NCBI RefSeq assembly: GCF_964355755.1
Contig: NC_092679.1
Location: 14,252,932-14,316,931 of the forward strand
Direction: 5' to 3'
Source: Antedon mediterranea
Taxonomy: Eukaryota; Echinodermata; Crinoidea; Comatulida; Antedonidae
DNA: 64,000 bases
How positions within the stretch are numbered: position 1 is the first letter of the stretch; each line of letters opens with the position of its first letter. Position numbers and translations under genes: made by a program. The notes beneath the pieces are model-generated. The model searched no databases and had not been told where the DNA came from. It saw nothing but the letters and a program-made list of their open reading frames with translations. This document shows positions 11,301-20,277 of the stretch, in pieces.

Positions 11301-14300
11301 TATATATTTTTGTATAATTCAACCCAAAAGTTGCAATAAAAGTATTTTTATCAGTTATTTATCAGTTTTATCAGCATTATGACTTGTATGTTTCCACGCA
11401 CCAGTACATATTCTACCTGCAGAAATCTGGATATTTTCTAGTTCATCACTTAATTTATCTGGGATATTACACCAAACAGGAGCTGCATATTCCATTAATG
11501 GTCTAACGTGTGATATGTAAATGTGACAGAGAGCCTGTCGAGGTAGAATATGTTTGACACGACGTAGCATATTTAAAGATAAAGACGCTTTGTTAATTAC
11601 AGATTGGATATGGGAATCCCACTTGAGTTTTGCATTAAGCATTACACCAAGATGCCTATGATCATTTACAAATTGTAGATTTACATTATTGAAATTTAAA
11701 CTAACATAGTTATCTAAATGTTTACGTGTAAACAGTATAGCTTTCGTTTTGTTAGCATTGAATGTTACTTTTTTACATTTTTTTGCCCAATTATAAATGA
11801 CATTAAGATCACCATTTAATTTTTGTTCTGAAATATTACGATCTGTACAAATATCATATAACGAAGTATCATCTGCATATAAACTAATATTAGATTTGAT
11901 ATTATCAACCATATCATTTATGAATACAATAAATAAAAATGGACCCAAAACAGATCCTTGGGGTACTCCTGCTGTAATGGTCACCCAAGGACTGGTAGTT
12001 CCTTCAATAATAACACGTTGCTCACGTGAGTTTAAGTAACTTTGGAACCATTTTAGAAGAGTGCCATTAATTCCATATTGATTTAATTTGTATATAATCC
12101 CATTATGCCAAACTTTATCGAAGGCTTTGGAAATATCCAAAAATACCGAGATTACTTCTTTCCTTAAATCTAAAGCTCTATTAAATGTATCTATAAGATA
12201 AAGAAGTTGATACGTTGTCGAGTCACCTGGTGTAAAACCAGATTGGAATTGAGTAAGAAGTTTATTATCCACAAAGTATTTCAGGCCCGTATGCAGCATT
12301 TATAATGGGGGGGTGCGAGCGAAGCGAGCAACAATGGCTGGGGGCCGCCAAGGGCCCCCGGTCAGGGTCCAGGGTCCGAAGGCCCTGGAAAAATTTGCGT
12401 TATTTGACGTTCTAAAGACTGATGTAAGACTCTCTGTTGTGCCTTGGGCTAGTTGAACGATGGACACCAGAACTTAACGCTTTCATGATGAGGCCAACTC
12501 AGCAGGGGTGGCGCCAGGATCTTCCCGACGCGGGGGCTACATTCCCCGACGAGGGGGCTATGCGAGCGACGCGAGCATCACTAGGCTGAGGGCCAGGGGC
12601 CGCCAAGAGCCCCCGGTGGGGGTCCAGGGGGCGAAGCCCCCGGAAGCAACGCGTTCTAGTGTCATTTGAGGTCTTTTTAATCAGATTTAGGGTAGCCATT
12701 TTTTCCATTTTTTATAATGCATAAATAAAATACTGCGTGCAAAAAAACGATGCGCGATGACTGTTTCAATCCATATTTTTCAATTTAGAAAATAAAAGTT
12801 CAAAGAAAATTTAGAAAAATAGAGTTGGAGGTCCCGGAAATTGGACTTATTATACTTCAAAACATGAAAAAAAATATATAAGTCCCTATCATGGGTTGTG
12901 ACTGAGCTAAGAAATGTTTGAAAAATAGAGATGTTAGGTCCCGGAAAATGTACTTCTTGTTCTTCGAAATATGACCAGCTTTATTGTTGGGGCTGTGCTA
13001 AGAAAATGTTTAAAACTAGAGCTGCAGGTCTTCAAAAAATTGCATTTTATACTTTGGAAACATCAGGCCTAGAGGCTTAAAAAACGCAAGCGTAGACCTT
13101 TTTCAGTCGGGGAAAAAAGTTTATTCCTCCCAGGTGTATGCATGCGTACCATCTGGACTTCCGAGTGGTGAGAAATTCATGACATACAGGATATTGAAAA
13201 TGTAATAACTATAGCTATAATGTTGGCTAAGCGAAAATGGCATGTTTTTTTGTTTAGTAATGGATGAAATATTTATTTTAGGTGCCCCACGGTACAGAAG
13301 GTTACTTGTAAATTAAAAAATTGGTGAACAAACGAACAATTAACATAATTCGTTTTTGCTGTAGTGTAGCGTACGTCGACGCAGTACACGACGTAACCGT
13401 CGGTAAACTTCGCCTGGAAAATAACACATTACACATTTTGGTCCCTGGATGAAAGACTTGATATCACGCGTCTCGACCCAACGTTGAACGATTCGTACAA
13501 AGGGATACCGCCAGACAAGTGCGTACCTAGCTATTGTTTAGTAGTAAGTTAGATCGCTGGCAATAATGAATGCATATAAAGTGCATAATATCACTCTGAC
13601 GTACTCTCACGGTCAATGAAACGTCGCGGTTTTCTAGGCGCTGAAGCTAGCTACGAAGTGAACGCGAACGCTTTTTACTGTATATTATATTCCCCGACAA
13701 AAAGTACACGTGTTCCCTTCGGTAACCGTCGGTAAACTTCGCCTGGAAAATAACTACATTACACATTTTGGTCCCTGGATGAAACTTGATATCACGCGTC
13801 TCGACCCAACGTTGAACGATTCGTACAAAGGGATACCGCCAGACAAGTGCGTACCTAGCTAATGTTTATTAGTAAGTTAGATCGCTGGCAATAATGAATG
13901 CATAAAAGTGCATATTAGCCCTCTGACGTACTCTCACGGTCAATGGAACGTCGTGGTTTTCTAGGCGCTGAAGCTATATGAAGTGAACGCGAACGTTTTT
14001 TACTGTATATTATATTCCCCGACAAAAAGTACCCGTGTTCCCCGACGTTAAGTTGTCTGTATTTCTCCAGCAAACACTTTACCGCGTACCGCGTACATGA
14101 AGCGCTAAGCTATTGCTTGTCGTCACATGATCGACTGCGCATGTTTTACATCGAGTTTGTAGTCAGTTCAGATTCCGTAATTTAATTACCGGTATTTTTT
14201 CATTTTATATTAGCATATTTTTGTTTGTATACCATTGATAATGTAAATTTTGTATATATATAATGATATTGTCTTTAGTTAAACAAGACAAGAAAAAATA

Positions 14301-17300
14301 CCAACCGAGGAAATAGTGGACCTTTTGGGACTTGGGGGGGGGGGTGCGTCTGCACCCAACGCACCCCCCCCCCTGGATACGGGCCTGTATTTATATACTA
14401 TATCAAAAACTGCACGCTCAAAAATTTTTGCAAAGTTGGAAAGTATGGATATTGGGCGGTAGTTCTCAATAAGGGATTTATTGCCTTTTTTATGCAGAGG
14501 AATGACATTTGATTTTTTCCATTCCACAGGAAAATATCCTTGGCTTATGCAGAAGTTATAAAGCTTTGTCAAATGGGGTGCAATAATTTCAGCAGATTCT
14601 ATTAGTATGATACTGTGAATTTCATCAGGTCCCATCGCCTTGTTTTTATCCAGCATAGTTAATAATTTCATGATCTCATCAACAGATAATTTGAGAGTTG
14701 AGAGTCTCGATGCAGTTCTATATGTGAAGTCCGAAGGAAAATCATCATGATTAGGAATAAACGATTGAGATTTAAAATAATTGTTAAACGCTTTAACTTT
14801 CTCACTATTTAAAGTTAGGACATCATCGTTTAATTTGATTGGAGGAATCTTATAATATTGTTTGGAATTACAAACTGAATTTATGGTAGACCACCAAGTT
14901 TTTGAATCACAGTTTTTATTCATTAATAAATCAAATTGTTTATCCAAAAAAGTTTGTTTAGCTTTTCTTATTGCTTTAACAACTTTTGCGCGAATTTTCT
15001 TAAAACGTTGCATATGCGAATTTGAGTTATTTCGAGTGGAATGGGCGCGATTTCTTTTGCGAATAAGAGTTCTAATATGCGCATTAATCCAAGGCTTGTC
15101 ATTAGGACGCACAGTTATAATTTTAGATATAATATAGTTATCAACACAATTATTAAATAAGTCAATCCAATTATGACAAACATCTTCAACCTTTGAAGAT
15201 GAATAAACTTCTTCCCAATTTACAGAATTAAGAGCATTACGATATAAATTAAAATCAGTTTTTTCAAAAAGATATATTTTACGATTGTATGGCTTGTCCC
15301 GTGTGATACGAATATCAATATTTGCATATACTGGACTGTGATCACAATTTAAAAGTGGGCACAATGCACCAAAATCATTAATATATACATTTTGACTAGT
15401 AACTATATGGTCAATACAAGACCGTTGTTAAACCGTTTTGTTGTAAAAATTCGTAAAATGATTTTCCAAATCTATTTGTGTTTCCATCATTGTACCAGTT
15501 GTTATTTTGAGCATTCATATCGCCCATCATTAAAGTTAAGCTGTGTCGAGACAAAACAAAGTTATTAATACTGTTTTGAAAATAGTCAAGTAGATCCTGA
15601 TCAGATTGAACATCACTTTGTGGTGGCCTATAACATACATAAGTCAAAATCGTCCAGTTTGAAACTTGTATTTCACACCTTATCACATCTGACAAGAGAT
15701 CATTACAAATATGGGAATTAACTAAGTGTATAGAATTAGATATGTAAAAAGCACATCCGCCGCCATGGCGGTTTCTATCATTTCTAATAGGTTCTTGATA
15801 ACCGTCTAGTAAAATGTCATGGTTCAAGATAGTTTGATCTAGCCATGTTTTTGTTAAAGCAATAATATCATAGTTATTTAAATTTGCTAGGTGTTGAATT
15901 TCAGCTAGTTTACCTGGAACGATTAGACTACGTATGTTAATATGGCAAACTGTTCCGGACCAGGATTTGGATGTATATCGCCGCACATTAAAAGCATGCA
16001 CATTAGAACATTATTACGCCCCAAATTTATGATAAATAAATTATCCATTATCAGTAAAAAAAATAAGTAAAGTACTCACTATTTATATACATTAGGATAT
16101 ACCTTGTCGGCGGCAAATAGATAGAGATAACATGTATAAATATACAGATCTTTGTATCTGAATGACGCCATATAGTCAGAAAGTGACAATTGCTGGATCG
16201 GGTGTGATGAGTATCGTGTAATAAAACCCCTTTTATAAAGGCAATGCACCTTTTACGTAGGCCTATAGTGTTAAAAAAATAGAAATTTTAATGAATTTTG
16301 TTTTTCTCTTCTGTAAGGTTTTTTTTTCCTCTTTTGAGCCAAATATAAGGCAACGAACAAAGCCGTTCAGATGAAACACAATAACGACACAGAAGATAAA
16401 AATGTAGGTACTTATGATAATCGAACCATTAAAAGACATCTGATTTACCTTCATAAACCGCCAAAAATGAGTAAGATCTGTAACCTGTATGATTCGCCAA
16501 CTTGTGTGAGGAACCAATAACTAGACCGTCGACATCAATTTGAAATGCTTGCTCAATCCTAGATGTTTCACTGTAGTCATATGGCAAAATTACCTGTGGT
16601 GTTAAAAGATTTTTAAAAGGAGATGTATAAATAACGGTAAGAATATCAATACTTATACTAATTAGCTGAAATGTAATTTAAAGATGTATTGTTCCCCCAA
16701 AAACATGAAAACATGAAGATTAATTAAATCAGACTTTGAATATGTTATTTTGTAGTTTTAATCAAGCTAATCACTTCCATAGAAAAAAAATAATGTTTTC
16801 ACTAAATTGACAAAATAAATGGTTAAATTCAACCAAAAACCCACTGGCTGGCAGCCAATTTGACCATTTTTTGCTTTAAATTACAGTTTTTCAGGTAAAT
16901 ACATTTGTTTTCGATACAATTTTTGGTCAAAGTGGATAACTATTATATTACATTAAAATTATTATTATTATTTATTGCCAAAAACCAGTTACAAACAAAC
17001 AAAACACAGAAACTAAGGGAGTAGGCAGGAACCTAAAAGTGAACCTAATCACTATAACAAGAGTTCAGGTTCCGTACTCCCAAAGTAACAACAATGATAT
17101 AAAATAAACTATATAAAAATATTTAAAAAACAAATAGACGAATCAACAGTGTCAATATAAAATAAACGGATAAAATACATAATAGTCGATTCAACAAAGT
17201 CAATATAAAACATGTGATTTAAGTGAATTTAAAAATATTTGAAAACTGTCTAAAATTAAAGAACTTTTAATCATTTCCGGTAATTCTTCCCACAACCTAG

Positions 17301-20277
17301 GGAATATATTAATAGCGGAATGATGAAGACAATTGGTTCGAGCATAGTGATGAATGAACTTAAGTGTATCAAGGTGACGGCCATTAACAACTAAAGATTG
17401 ACGAACACTACTACAATCAACCGTTCCAATAAGTGATTTACAAACAAAGGATAACAGAAGATAATTTCTTCGATTAGATAGTGTAGGCCAATTTAGCTTA
17501 GTGAGACGTTCCTCGTATTCCATTTCACCTCTTGTTTGTTTAAGGACAAGCCTAGTAGCCCTTCGCTGGACTGCCTCGATACGTTCTGTAAGTTTTTTGG
17601 TTTGAGGCAACCACGCTGGGACACCATATTCAAGGATGGGGACAATGAGAGCTTTATAGAGTGAGAAAATAGCTGAAGGGGATGATCCTCCTGCAATACT
17701 AGTAATAAAACCCAACATTCGATTTGAACGAGAAATAATTAAGTTTACATGGTCATCCCAAGTAAGTTCACTATTAATCGTGACCCCCAGATGACAATGA
17801 CTAGATACGGATTTAATAGGCAAGTCATTTATACGATAAACAGGTCTATACTCTTTCCTTGATCTTGTAATGTGGAGAACCTTGGTTTTATTTAAGTTAA
17901 GCTCCATTTCATTTAGATCACACCAAGAGGAAAGCCTGATCAGATCGCACTGAAGAACAACTTCATCGTCTACAGTAAATATATTTCTATAAATTATCGT
18001 GTCATCGGCAAACAATGCACATGGAGAAATAATAGATGAGGGAAGGTCATTTATAAATAAGTTAAAAATAAGGGGTCCAAGTACGCTGCCCTGTGGTATG
18101 CCAGAGGTAACTGGGGATGATGGGCTAATGGATCCTTGATACAAGACTCTTTGGGAACGTCCCAATAGAAATGACTTGATCCATTTCCAGACATTGCCTC
18201 TGATATTAAAGTGGCTAGCCAGCTTATTTAAAATAATATGGTGAGGCAGTTTATCAAACGCTTTGGCATAGTCGAGAAAGATAACATCAATTCTGGGGGC
18301 TTTAGTTTTATCTAGCGAAGATGCCCAGGAATGAGTTAGGTTGGTAAGTTGGGTAACACAGGAACGTGAGGGGAAAAACCGTGCTGGACATCAGTAATTG
18401 GACAATTATAAGCAACGTGATCAGATATACTTGAAAACAGTATTTTTTCAAGCAGTTTCGAACAAATAGGGGTAAGGGATATTGGTCTGTAATTACAAAT
18501 TGCATTTTTATCACCAGATTGGCATATTCAACAAAATGGCATATTCAACAAAATTTTGTTAAGAATTATTTTTTCAGGAGGACAATACATCTTTAAAGGT
18601 TATTTTATTTATATATTTATTTTTTTATTCAATAATATTTTACACAGAGGCGCCTCACAAGGTGGAACCATCTTAGCTTCAAGGCGCCTCAGATAACAAA
18701 TACAACATTTTAAAACAGCAAAAAACAAAAACATCAATCAAATCTTCCAGAATTAACAAGAAATCGAAATAAAACATTTTCACAAGTCGAAAGAAGATCG
18801 GATCCAAAAATAAAAAATTTCACTTAAAAATTTAAAATTATACATTAAAGAAAAATCATTGCTAAGATATCCTCAATAATTGAGTTTGCGCTTACAAGTA
18901 AAACATCTCTTTGTGTATTATAATTAGGGCAGTAACATAAGAAATGAAGCGGATTCTTATTTATTTTATTTAAAGAGAGTATGTTTTTAGGAAATATTGA
19001 AAGTTAAAAATAGGTAAAATTTAATTGATTATTATTAATATCATACGTAAAATCTTAATTTTAGTTGTAGAATTGTACCTGATTGATATAGAAGCCAATA
19101 ATATCTCCAGTCTCCACTGATATCCACTCAGAAGGATTCATATTGTACGAGTAAGCTTGGTTGATTGTAGGCGCAGGTGGTAATTGCGTTCGTCCTACTA
19201 ATTCATATTGAGAAGTTTCCGAATGTATCGGTCTCCAAACTAGGCCAAGCATCCTTATAGATTCTGTTGAATTCTTAGATGGAAACCACTTCCATGCCTT
19301 GATATATCCCGGACATGTGATTGGTGAACTCGCAAAAGCCGATGCAATCTCGAGCGTGTTGTCAAAAAAGTACCTCTTCTTTAATATGTCATTTTCGGCG
19401 GCATTACAACCAGCACACGTTTCTATGAAAAAAGAAATAATACTTGTTTGTATTCAAGTCAGCATGTGGGCCAAGCTGTCTGAAGTCTTACCACTCGCCC
19501 ATCGAGTAGGCCTCTGGCGGGGACACAATTGCCACTTGTAAACTTTACCATGCAAGGAACAGGCAGTAATAAGAGTTTTCTCTCTCATCTTTTAAGAGCA
19601 GTATTGAAACCATAAACATCAAGGATAGTGTCTGATATGGTTTACGTTTCACTCTGAGTGTAAAACATCTATTGTACATTTTTCTAAATTGCTTGGAAAC
19701 TTTCTACTTTGTTGCTCTAGCAATAGCTAGAGAAGATTATTATGGGCAACTAAGATATTGTATTTTACCCAGGTATACTTTGAGCCACTTTAACTTTGTT
19801 ATAATTGCGATGGCTCTCAATTAATGTTTTCTCAAATAGGCCTAGTCATTTTTTACCTTACTTTTATCTGCAGAAGCACGAGTGTTGTGAATTCTACAAT
19901 TTTACCAATTTAGGTACTACTGTTAACACAAAACATATATTATGGTGTTAATTAAGTTAATAAATAAGTTGCCATATATTGTTTGAAGGTTTGCATGGCA
20001 GAATCAATATGTAGATATAAAGTTTGCGGTAAGTTTTGATCAATATACTTCGATCGTCCTCTTAGGAGTGAGAATGCAGAAATTCCAGAACCTGAGAATA
20101 TAATTACTATAAGATAAGAACTATATCATGGTGTAAAACTTTATATCTACAAATAATTTGTGGTTTTTTTTAAAACAAAATCTATGTTTTCTCACAATGA
20201 ACCGAATTATCAAACTTACCGTTTACAAGTAGGAGAGATAATAGAAATAACCCTGTTCCATGGTTATCCATTGTCAT
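2215..20277 (-). CDS. Secreted multi-module protein with PAN/Apple-like domain (gene-level, 3' end off window)
   Basis: Eight minus-strand exons join with compatible phases into about 469 codons: 20277-20220, 19422-19079, 16593-16449, 5269-4998, 4691-4610, 4323-4154, 2748-2582, 2384-2215. Order: hydrophobic signal peptide; a module with VWRP, LVG and GDIIGFY motifs (exons 2-3); a PAN/Apple-like cysteine module (exon 4); a short Cys-rich linker (exon 5); then a module reading WNLIFKA, VFDG, WFS, PWTDL, RRFFI, GGC and GW (exons 6-8). I recall this last pattern from uncharacterised echinoderm, amphioxus and cnidarian secreted proteins; I do not know its function. All borders are GT-AG. The last exon ends in phase 1, so the gene continues to the left. 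Extracellular adhesion or recognition is inference only. Introns 2 and 3 are filled with LINEs. Confidence 0.8.
2582..2748 (-). CDS. Secreted protein exon 7
   Basis: It encodes VKLTLYPESG, LVFDGVGS, WFSIDNLITSPWTDLK and VSFSIDDE. The acceptor is TTTGCAG and the donor GA/GTAAGT. Phase in 0, out 2. The order VFDG, WFS, PWTDL is the centre of the final module. Confidence 0.75.
3365..3480. repeat. 'ACGCAACGC / GTGATTGG' MITE fragment
   Basis: Words gacgcaacgcgacg, agtgacaagcg, gttcgaataatccg, cttgtgattgg and acgttgcgc form an imperfect palindrome. It is the same family as 21,314-21,727, 31,480-31,640 and 58,785-58,920. Non-coding. Confidence 0.6.
4154..4323 (-). CDS. Secreted protein exon 6
   Basis: It encodes AWNLIFKAAAGN... 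and ends WEDLPISQ. The 'WxLxFKA' start resembles a recurrent module in invertebrate secreted proteins. The acceptor is TTATAAAG. The donor is CAA/GTACGT; an alternative GTAAGG donor lies four bases further on. Phase in 1, out 0 with the first donor. Confidence 0.72.
4610..4691 (-). CDS. Secreted protein exon 5 (short Cys-rich segment)
   Basis: A 27-codon exon with four cysteines (ICGTEAV, SCLDTCVF, DDDDCSNS) and an acidic run. The acceptor is ATTACCAG and the donor G/GTACGT. Phase in 0, out 1, exactly what exons 4 and 6 need. It has no ATG, which is why an ORF scan would miss it. Confidence 0.7.
4998..5269 (-). CDS. Secreted protein exon 4 (PAN/Apple-like module)
   Basis: The exon encodes about 90 residues. 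A core of CVKSC, LRCMSVTYQ and KTCLLND gives the C-x3-C...C...C spacing of PAN_1/Apple modules, which mediate protein or carbohydrate binding in extracellular proteins. The acceptor is TTTTATAG and the donor AAG/GTAGCC. Phase in 1, out 0. Confidence 0.8.
5585..6415 (-). mobile_element. LINE D: 5'-truncated non-LTR retrotransposon 3' end
   Basis: Minus-strand remnants in several frames show a LINE C-terminus: LGWLSLEKRRQF... (about 6415-6120), then NPNCTCGFNVENPLHFLCYC (about 5,900-5,960), the Cys-rich tail of the RT protein. The 3' end holds an AGGCGCCT...AGGCGCCT hairpin (about 5,630-5,670) and a T run on the plus strand (about 5,589-5,608) that is the poly(A) tail. It is broken by frameshifts. 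A second copy of the 3' end is at 18,629-18,960. Confidence 0.75.
6685..7428 (+). pseudogene. LINE A endonuclease domain (frameshifted)
   Basis: A Gly/Arg-rich start (LGILATHHRGCRGGRFKQ) of the kind seen at LINE ORF2 starts is followed by FSTNALSLPNKMDELV, IITITETHLKP (catalytic Glu), GGGVVVYVKD and VITGDFN (catalytic Asp/Asn). The frame stops at 7,426-7,428. A shifted frame carries on as KQLVKIPTRKEAILDLF to 7,492, so there is a frameshift or small deletion near 7,420. The SDH motif of the same domain lies beyond the insertion at about 9,112-9,120. Confidence 0.85.
7493..8966 (-). mobile_element. Helitron-like non-autonomous element, copy 2, inside LINE A
   Basis: On the minus strand the element ends in a hairpin and CTAG (7,496-7,493) followed by T, as copy 1 does. 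Its 5' end is at 8,966. Removing exactly 7,493-8,966 puts LINE A back in frame through DLFY and TNQLYIP with no target duplication, as expected for insertion between A and T. The 5' end (CTTTC) is not the usual TC, so the assignment is probable rather than firm. No helicase coding is visible. Confidence 0.65.
8083..8612. repeat. Tandem duplication (unit about 268 bp)
   Basis: Two direct copies, about 8,083-8,350 and 8,351-8,612, are almost identical (for example the shared ttcaaattgcgatcaaaag), with a few substitutions and a short (taaatc) slippage difference. They lie inside Helitron-like copy 2 and are absent from copy 1. Confidence 0.85.
8944..11169 (+). CDS. LINE A reverse transcriptase (endonuclease C-term + RT)
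   Basis: An open frame of up to 741 codons; the real element sequence resumes at 8,967. It starts with the end of the endonuclease (GLSDHRVVICKP), then a basic linker, NKAPGPDDLPPW, LRPIALTPIMAKVIE, VLLLDFKKAYDLIDH (first catalytic Asp), GGIPQGSWIGPIMF, the FMDD box at 10,444-10,455 (catalytic Asp pair; Met in place of the usual Ala) and LLGIIICDNLSW. The RT domain has no stops, so this copy was probably active until fairly recently. Confidence 0.9.
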   Translation: MVKISTESTNQLYIPSSKNSRSKARFTEFCPYVNLYIDTSLGEFYLAPITEPPLGLSDHRVVICKPVANVKLDHYYTNKSLKRLFKLNNKLLFFEDICSIRWHDMYKLNDCYSQFKFFNDKLQSLYNHHFPLVPLTQYVMDKPWVTSKYKNLIRKRQIAFKEGNLIEFRSLRNKVNRMSKSLRKSFYKNNVARLLNSDSRSWWKHTKRFLNLGCKENHALVGMSNLLCNGNNTLLSNKINQFFASLTTEFNPLPPLDPLLDIDEIPSHLIIELETVRIKLNQIKCNKAPGPDDLPPWVFKEGAEILSGPLCAIANSSVRNGWVPEEWKRANIVPIPKVFPPKLVESDLRPIALTPIMAKVIESLVGEMIWHQVKDRINLNQFGCCKGVSTVDALIEFLNVCFLATDAGEEVRVLLLDFKKAYDLIDHNILLNKLIALGVDSHLIRWVNAFLYNRQQRVKIGDSLSEWLSPNGGIPQGSWIGPIMFIIFINDLLNGKPCVKFMDDTTVFERVSKLSNSNLQNIANSALAWTRLNHMTLNAKKTCELIVSCKKNKSIFNPLIINKCSVNQVCRTKLLGIIICDNLSWQPHIESLIAKSNSRLYFLKQLRRSGLDAQALCYFYCCVIRPVLEYAVPVWGTCLTKLQSDQLESIQRRALRITFPELSYNKAMAQCNVPVLCERRTRLCKDYYQKLKNPSHRLHHLLPKAPKSRYNLRQVKEFCIPKIKTERSKNFIVNFGLFHKW
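11355..12299 (-). pseudogene. LINE B reverse transcriptase, C-terminal part
   Basis: It reads FQSGFTPGDSTTYQLLYL, VISVFLDISKAFDKVWH (catalytic Asp), TAGVPQGSVLGPFLF, SLYADD (catalytic pair at 11,868-11,879), NKTKAILFTRK, HRHLGVML and RPLMEYAAPVW. The motifs are intact, but the element is split and the junction is out of frame. Confidence 0.9.
12305..14388. mobile_element. Non-autonomous 2.1-kb element with 7-bp target duplication in LINE B
   Basis: It is flanked by ATTTATA at 12,298-12,304 and 14,389-14,395. Both ends carry GGGGGGGTGCG-like G runs in inverted orientation (about 12,307 and 14,330-14,372). The left end has the 'gcgaagcgagc...ggctgggggcc' family signature, and a second related block follows at 12,505-12,660. 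It contains a 329-bp tandem duplication. I see no protein coding in it. Confidence 0.75.
13393..14045. repeat. Tandem duplication (unit 329 bp)
   Basis: Copies at 13,393-13,721 and 13,722-about 14,045 start gtaaccgtcggtaaacttcg and end near tattccccgacaaaaagta. They differ by a few substitutions and small indels. They are inside the 2.1-kb element. Confidence 0.88.
14396..15364 (-). pseudogene. LINE B linker and N-terminal RT
   Basis: It shows NCDHSPVYANI, KPWINAHIRTLIRKRNRAH, LDKNKAMGPDEIHS, PVEWKKSNVIPLHKKGNK and ENYRPISILSNFAKIFERAV, the RT block 1-2 motifs. Coding continuity ends at 14,395, where the 2.1-kb insertion begins. Confidence 0.85.
15411..16001 (-). pseudogene. LINE B endonuclease domain
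   Basis: It reads CHINIRSLIVPGK, YDIIALTKTWLD (the usual Glu of 'TETWL' is Lys here), GGGCAFYISN, TYVCYRPPQSD and LMMGDMNAQNNNW (GDMN in place of GDFN). It stops at 15,411 and the frame shifts before the SDH-equivalent region (LNCDHSPVY) at about 15,350. The changed catalytic Glu points to an inactive copy. Confidence 0.82.
16449..16593 (-). CDS. Secreted protein exon 3
   Basis: It continues the same module: VILPYDYSET, IDVDGLVIGSS, YRSYSFLAVYE. The acceptor is ACACCACAG and the donor G/GTAAAT. Phase in 0, out 1. It sits between LINE B (ending near 16,015) and the MITE/LINE C complex starting at 16,677. Confidence 0.75.
16950..18527 (-). mobile_element. LINE C: 5'-truncated non-LTR retrotransposon
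   Basis: RT coding at 18165-17200 holds TSGIPQGSVLGPLIFNLFI, CALFADD (18,001-18,012), NKTKVLHITR, CHLGVTI and LEYGVPAW. Upstream coding continues with frameshifts to about 18,520. The 3' part ends in an (att)n tract near 16,960. The endonuclease is missing. Confidence 0.88.
17200..18165 (-). pseudogene. LINE C reverse transcriptase fragment
   Basis: A 321-codon open frame covers RT blocks 4-7 and the C-terminal region with WEELPEMIKSS near its end. The first catalytic Asp block lies in the frameshifted part upstream (18,166-18,520). Confidence 0.88.
18629..18960 (-). mobile_element. LINE D 3'-end fragment, second copy
   Basis: Nearly the same sequence as 5,615-5,940: AGGCGCC hairpin, then tagcttcaaggcgcctcaga, the fragments aatcttccagaattaac and aagatcgga, and an end near ataattagggcagtaac. 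Severely 5' truncated, with no coding left. Confidence 0.8.
19079..19422 (-). CDS. Secreted protein exon 2
   Basis: The acceptor is a pyrimidine tract plus ATAG; the donor is CAG/GTACAA. It begins ETCAGCNAAEND and carries CPGYIKAWKWF, MLGLVWRPIH, ELVGRTQ and VETGDIIGFYINQ. Phase in 1, out 0. Alternating hydrophobic and polar residues suggest a beta-sandwich, by inference. Confidence 0.78.
20220..20277 (-). CDS. Secreted protein exon 1 (signal peptide)
   Basis: The ATG at 20277-20275 starts a short polar stretch, then a run of Leu/Phe (GLFLLSLLLVNG), a typical signal peptide. The donor GTAAGT follows 20220 and the exon ends in phase 1. A second in-frame ATG two codons downstream could also serve as start. 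No TATA box is obvious upstream. Confidence 0.75.

Larger units (their letters stand above)
6430..11345 (+). mobile_element. LINE A: non-LTR retrotransposon, split by an insertion
   Basis: The element codes for an APE-type endonuclease (6,685-7,490) and a reverse transcriptase (8,967-11,169), with a Helitron-like element (7,493-8,966) between them. It ends in a 3' UTR with an AATAAA-type signal near 11,334. It sits antisense in intron 3 of the secreted-protein gene. The clade is probably in the CR1/L2/Jockey range; I cannot fix it without a tree. Confidence 0.85.
11346..16015 (-). mobile_element. LINE B: non-LTR retrotransposon, split by a 2.1-kb insertion
   Basis: Minus-strand segments in order: endonuclease (16001-15411), linker and N-terminal RT (15364-14396), insertion (14388-12305), remaining RT (12299-11355). 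The tail has repeats of the type tttatcag on the plus strand (11,346-11,375). It lies in the sense direction in intron 3 of the secreted-protein gene. Confidence 0.88.
16677..18598. mobile_element. TTAA-type MITE interrupted by LINE C
   Basis: The left end is TTAAAGATGTATTGTTCCCCC near 16,677 and the right end GAGGACAATACATCTTTAA near 18,598. Complete relatives are at 30,321-30,625 and 37,898-38,208. LINE C lies between the two halves (about 16,950-18,527). The TTAA at each end and the short inverted ends fit a piggyBac-type MITE. Confidence 0.7.
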
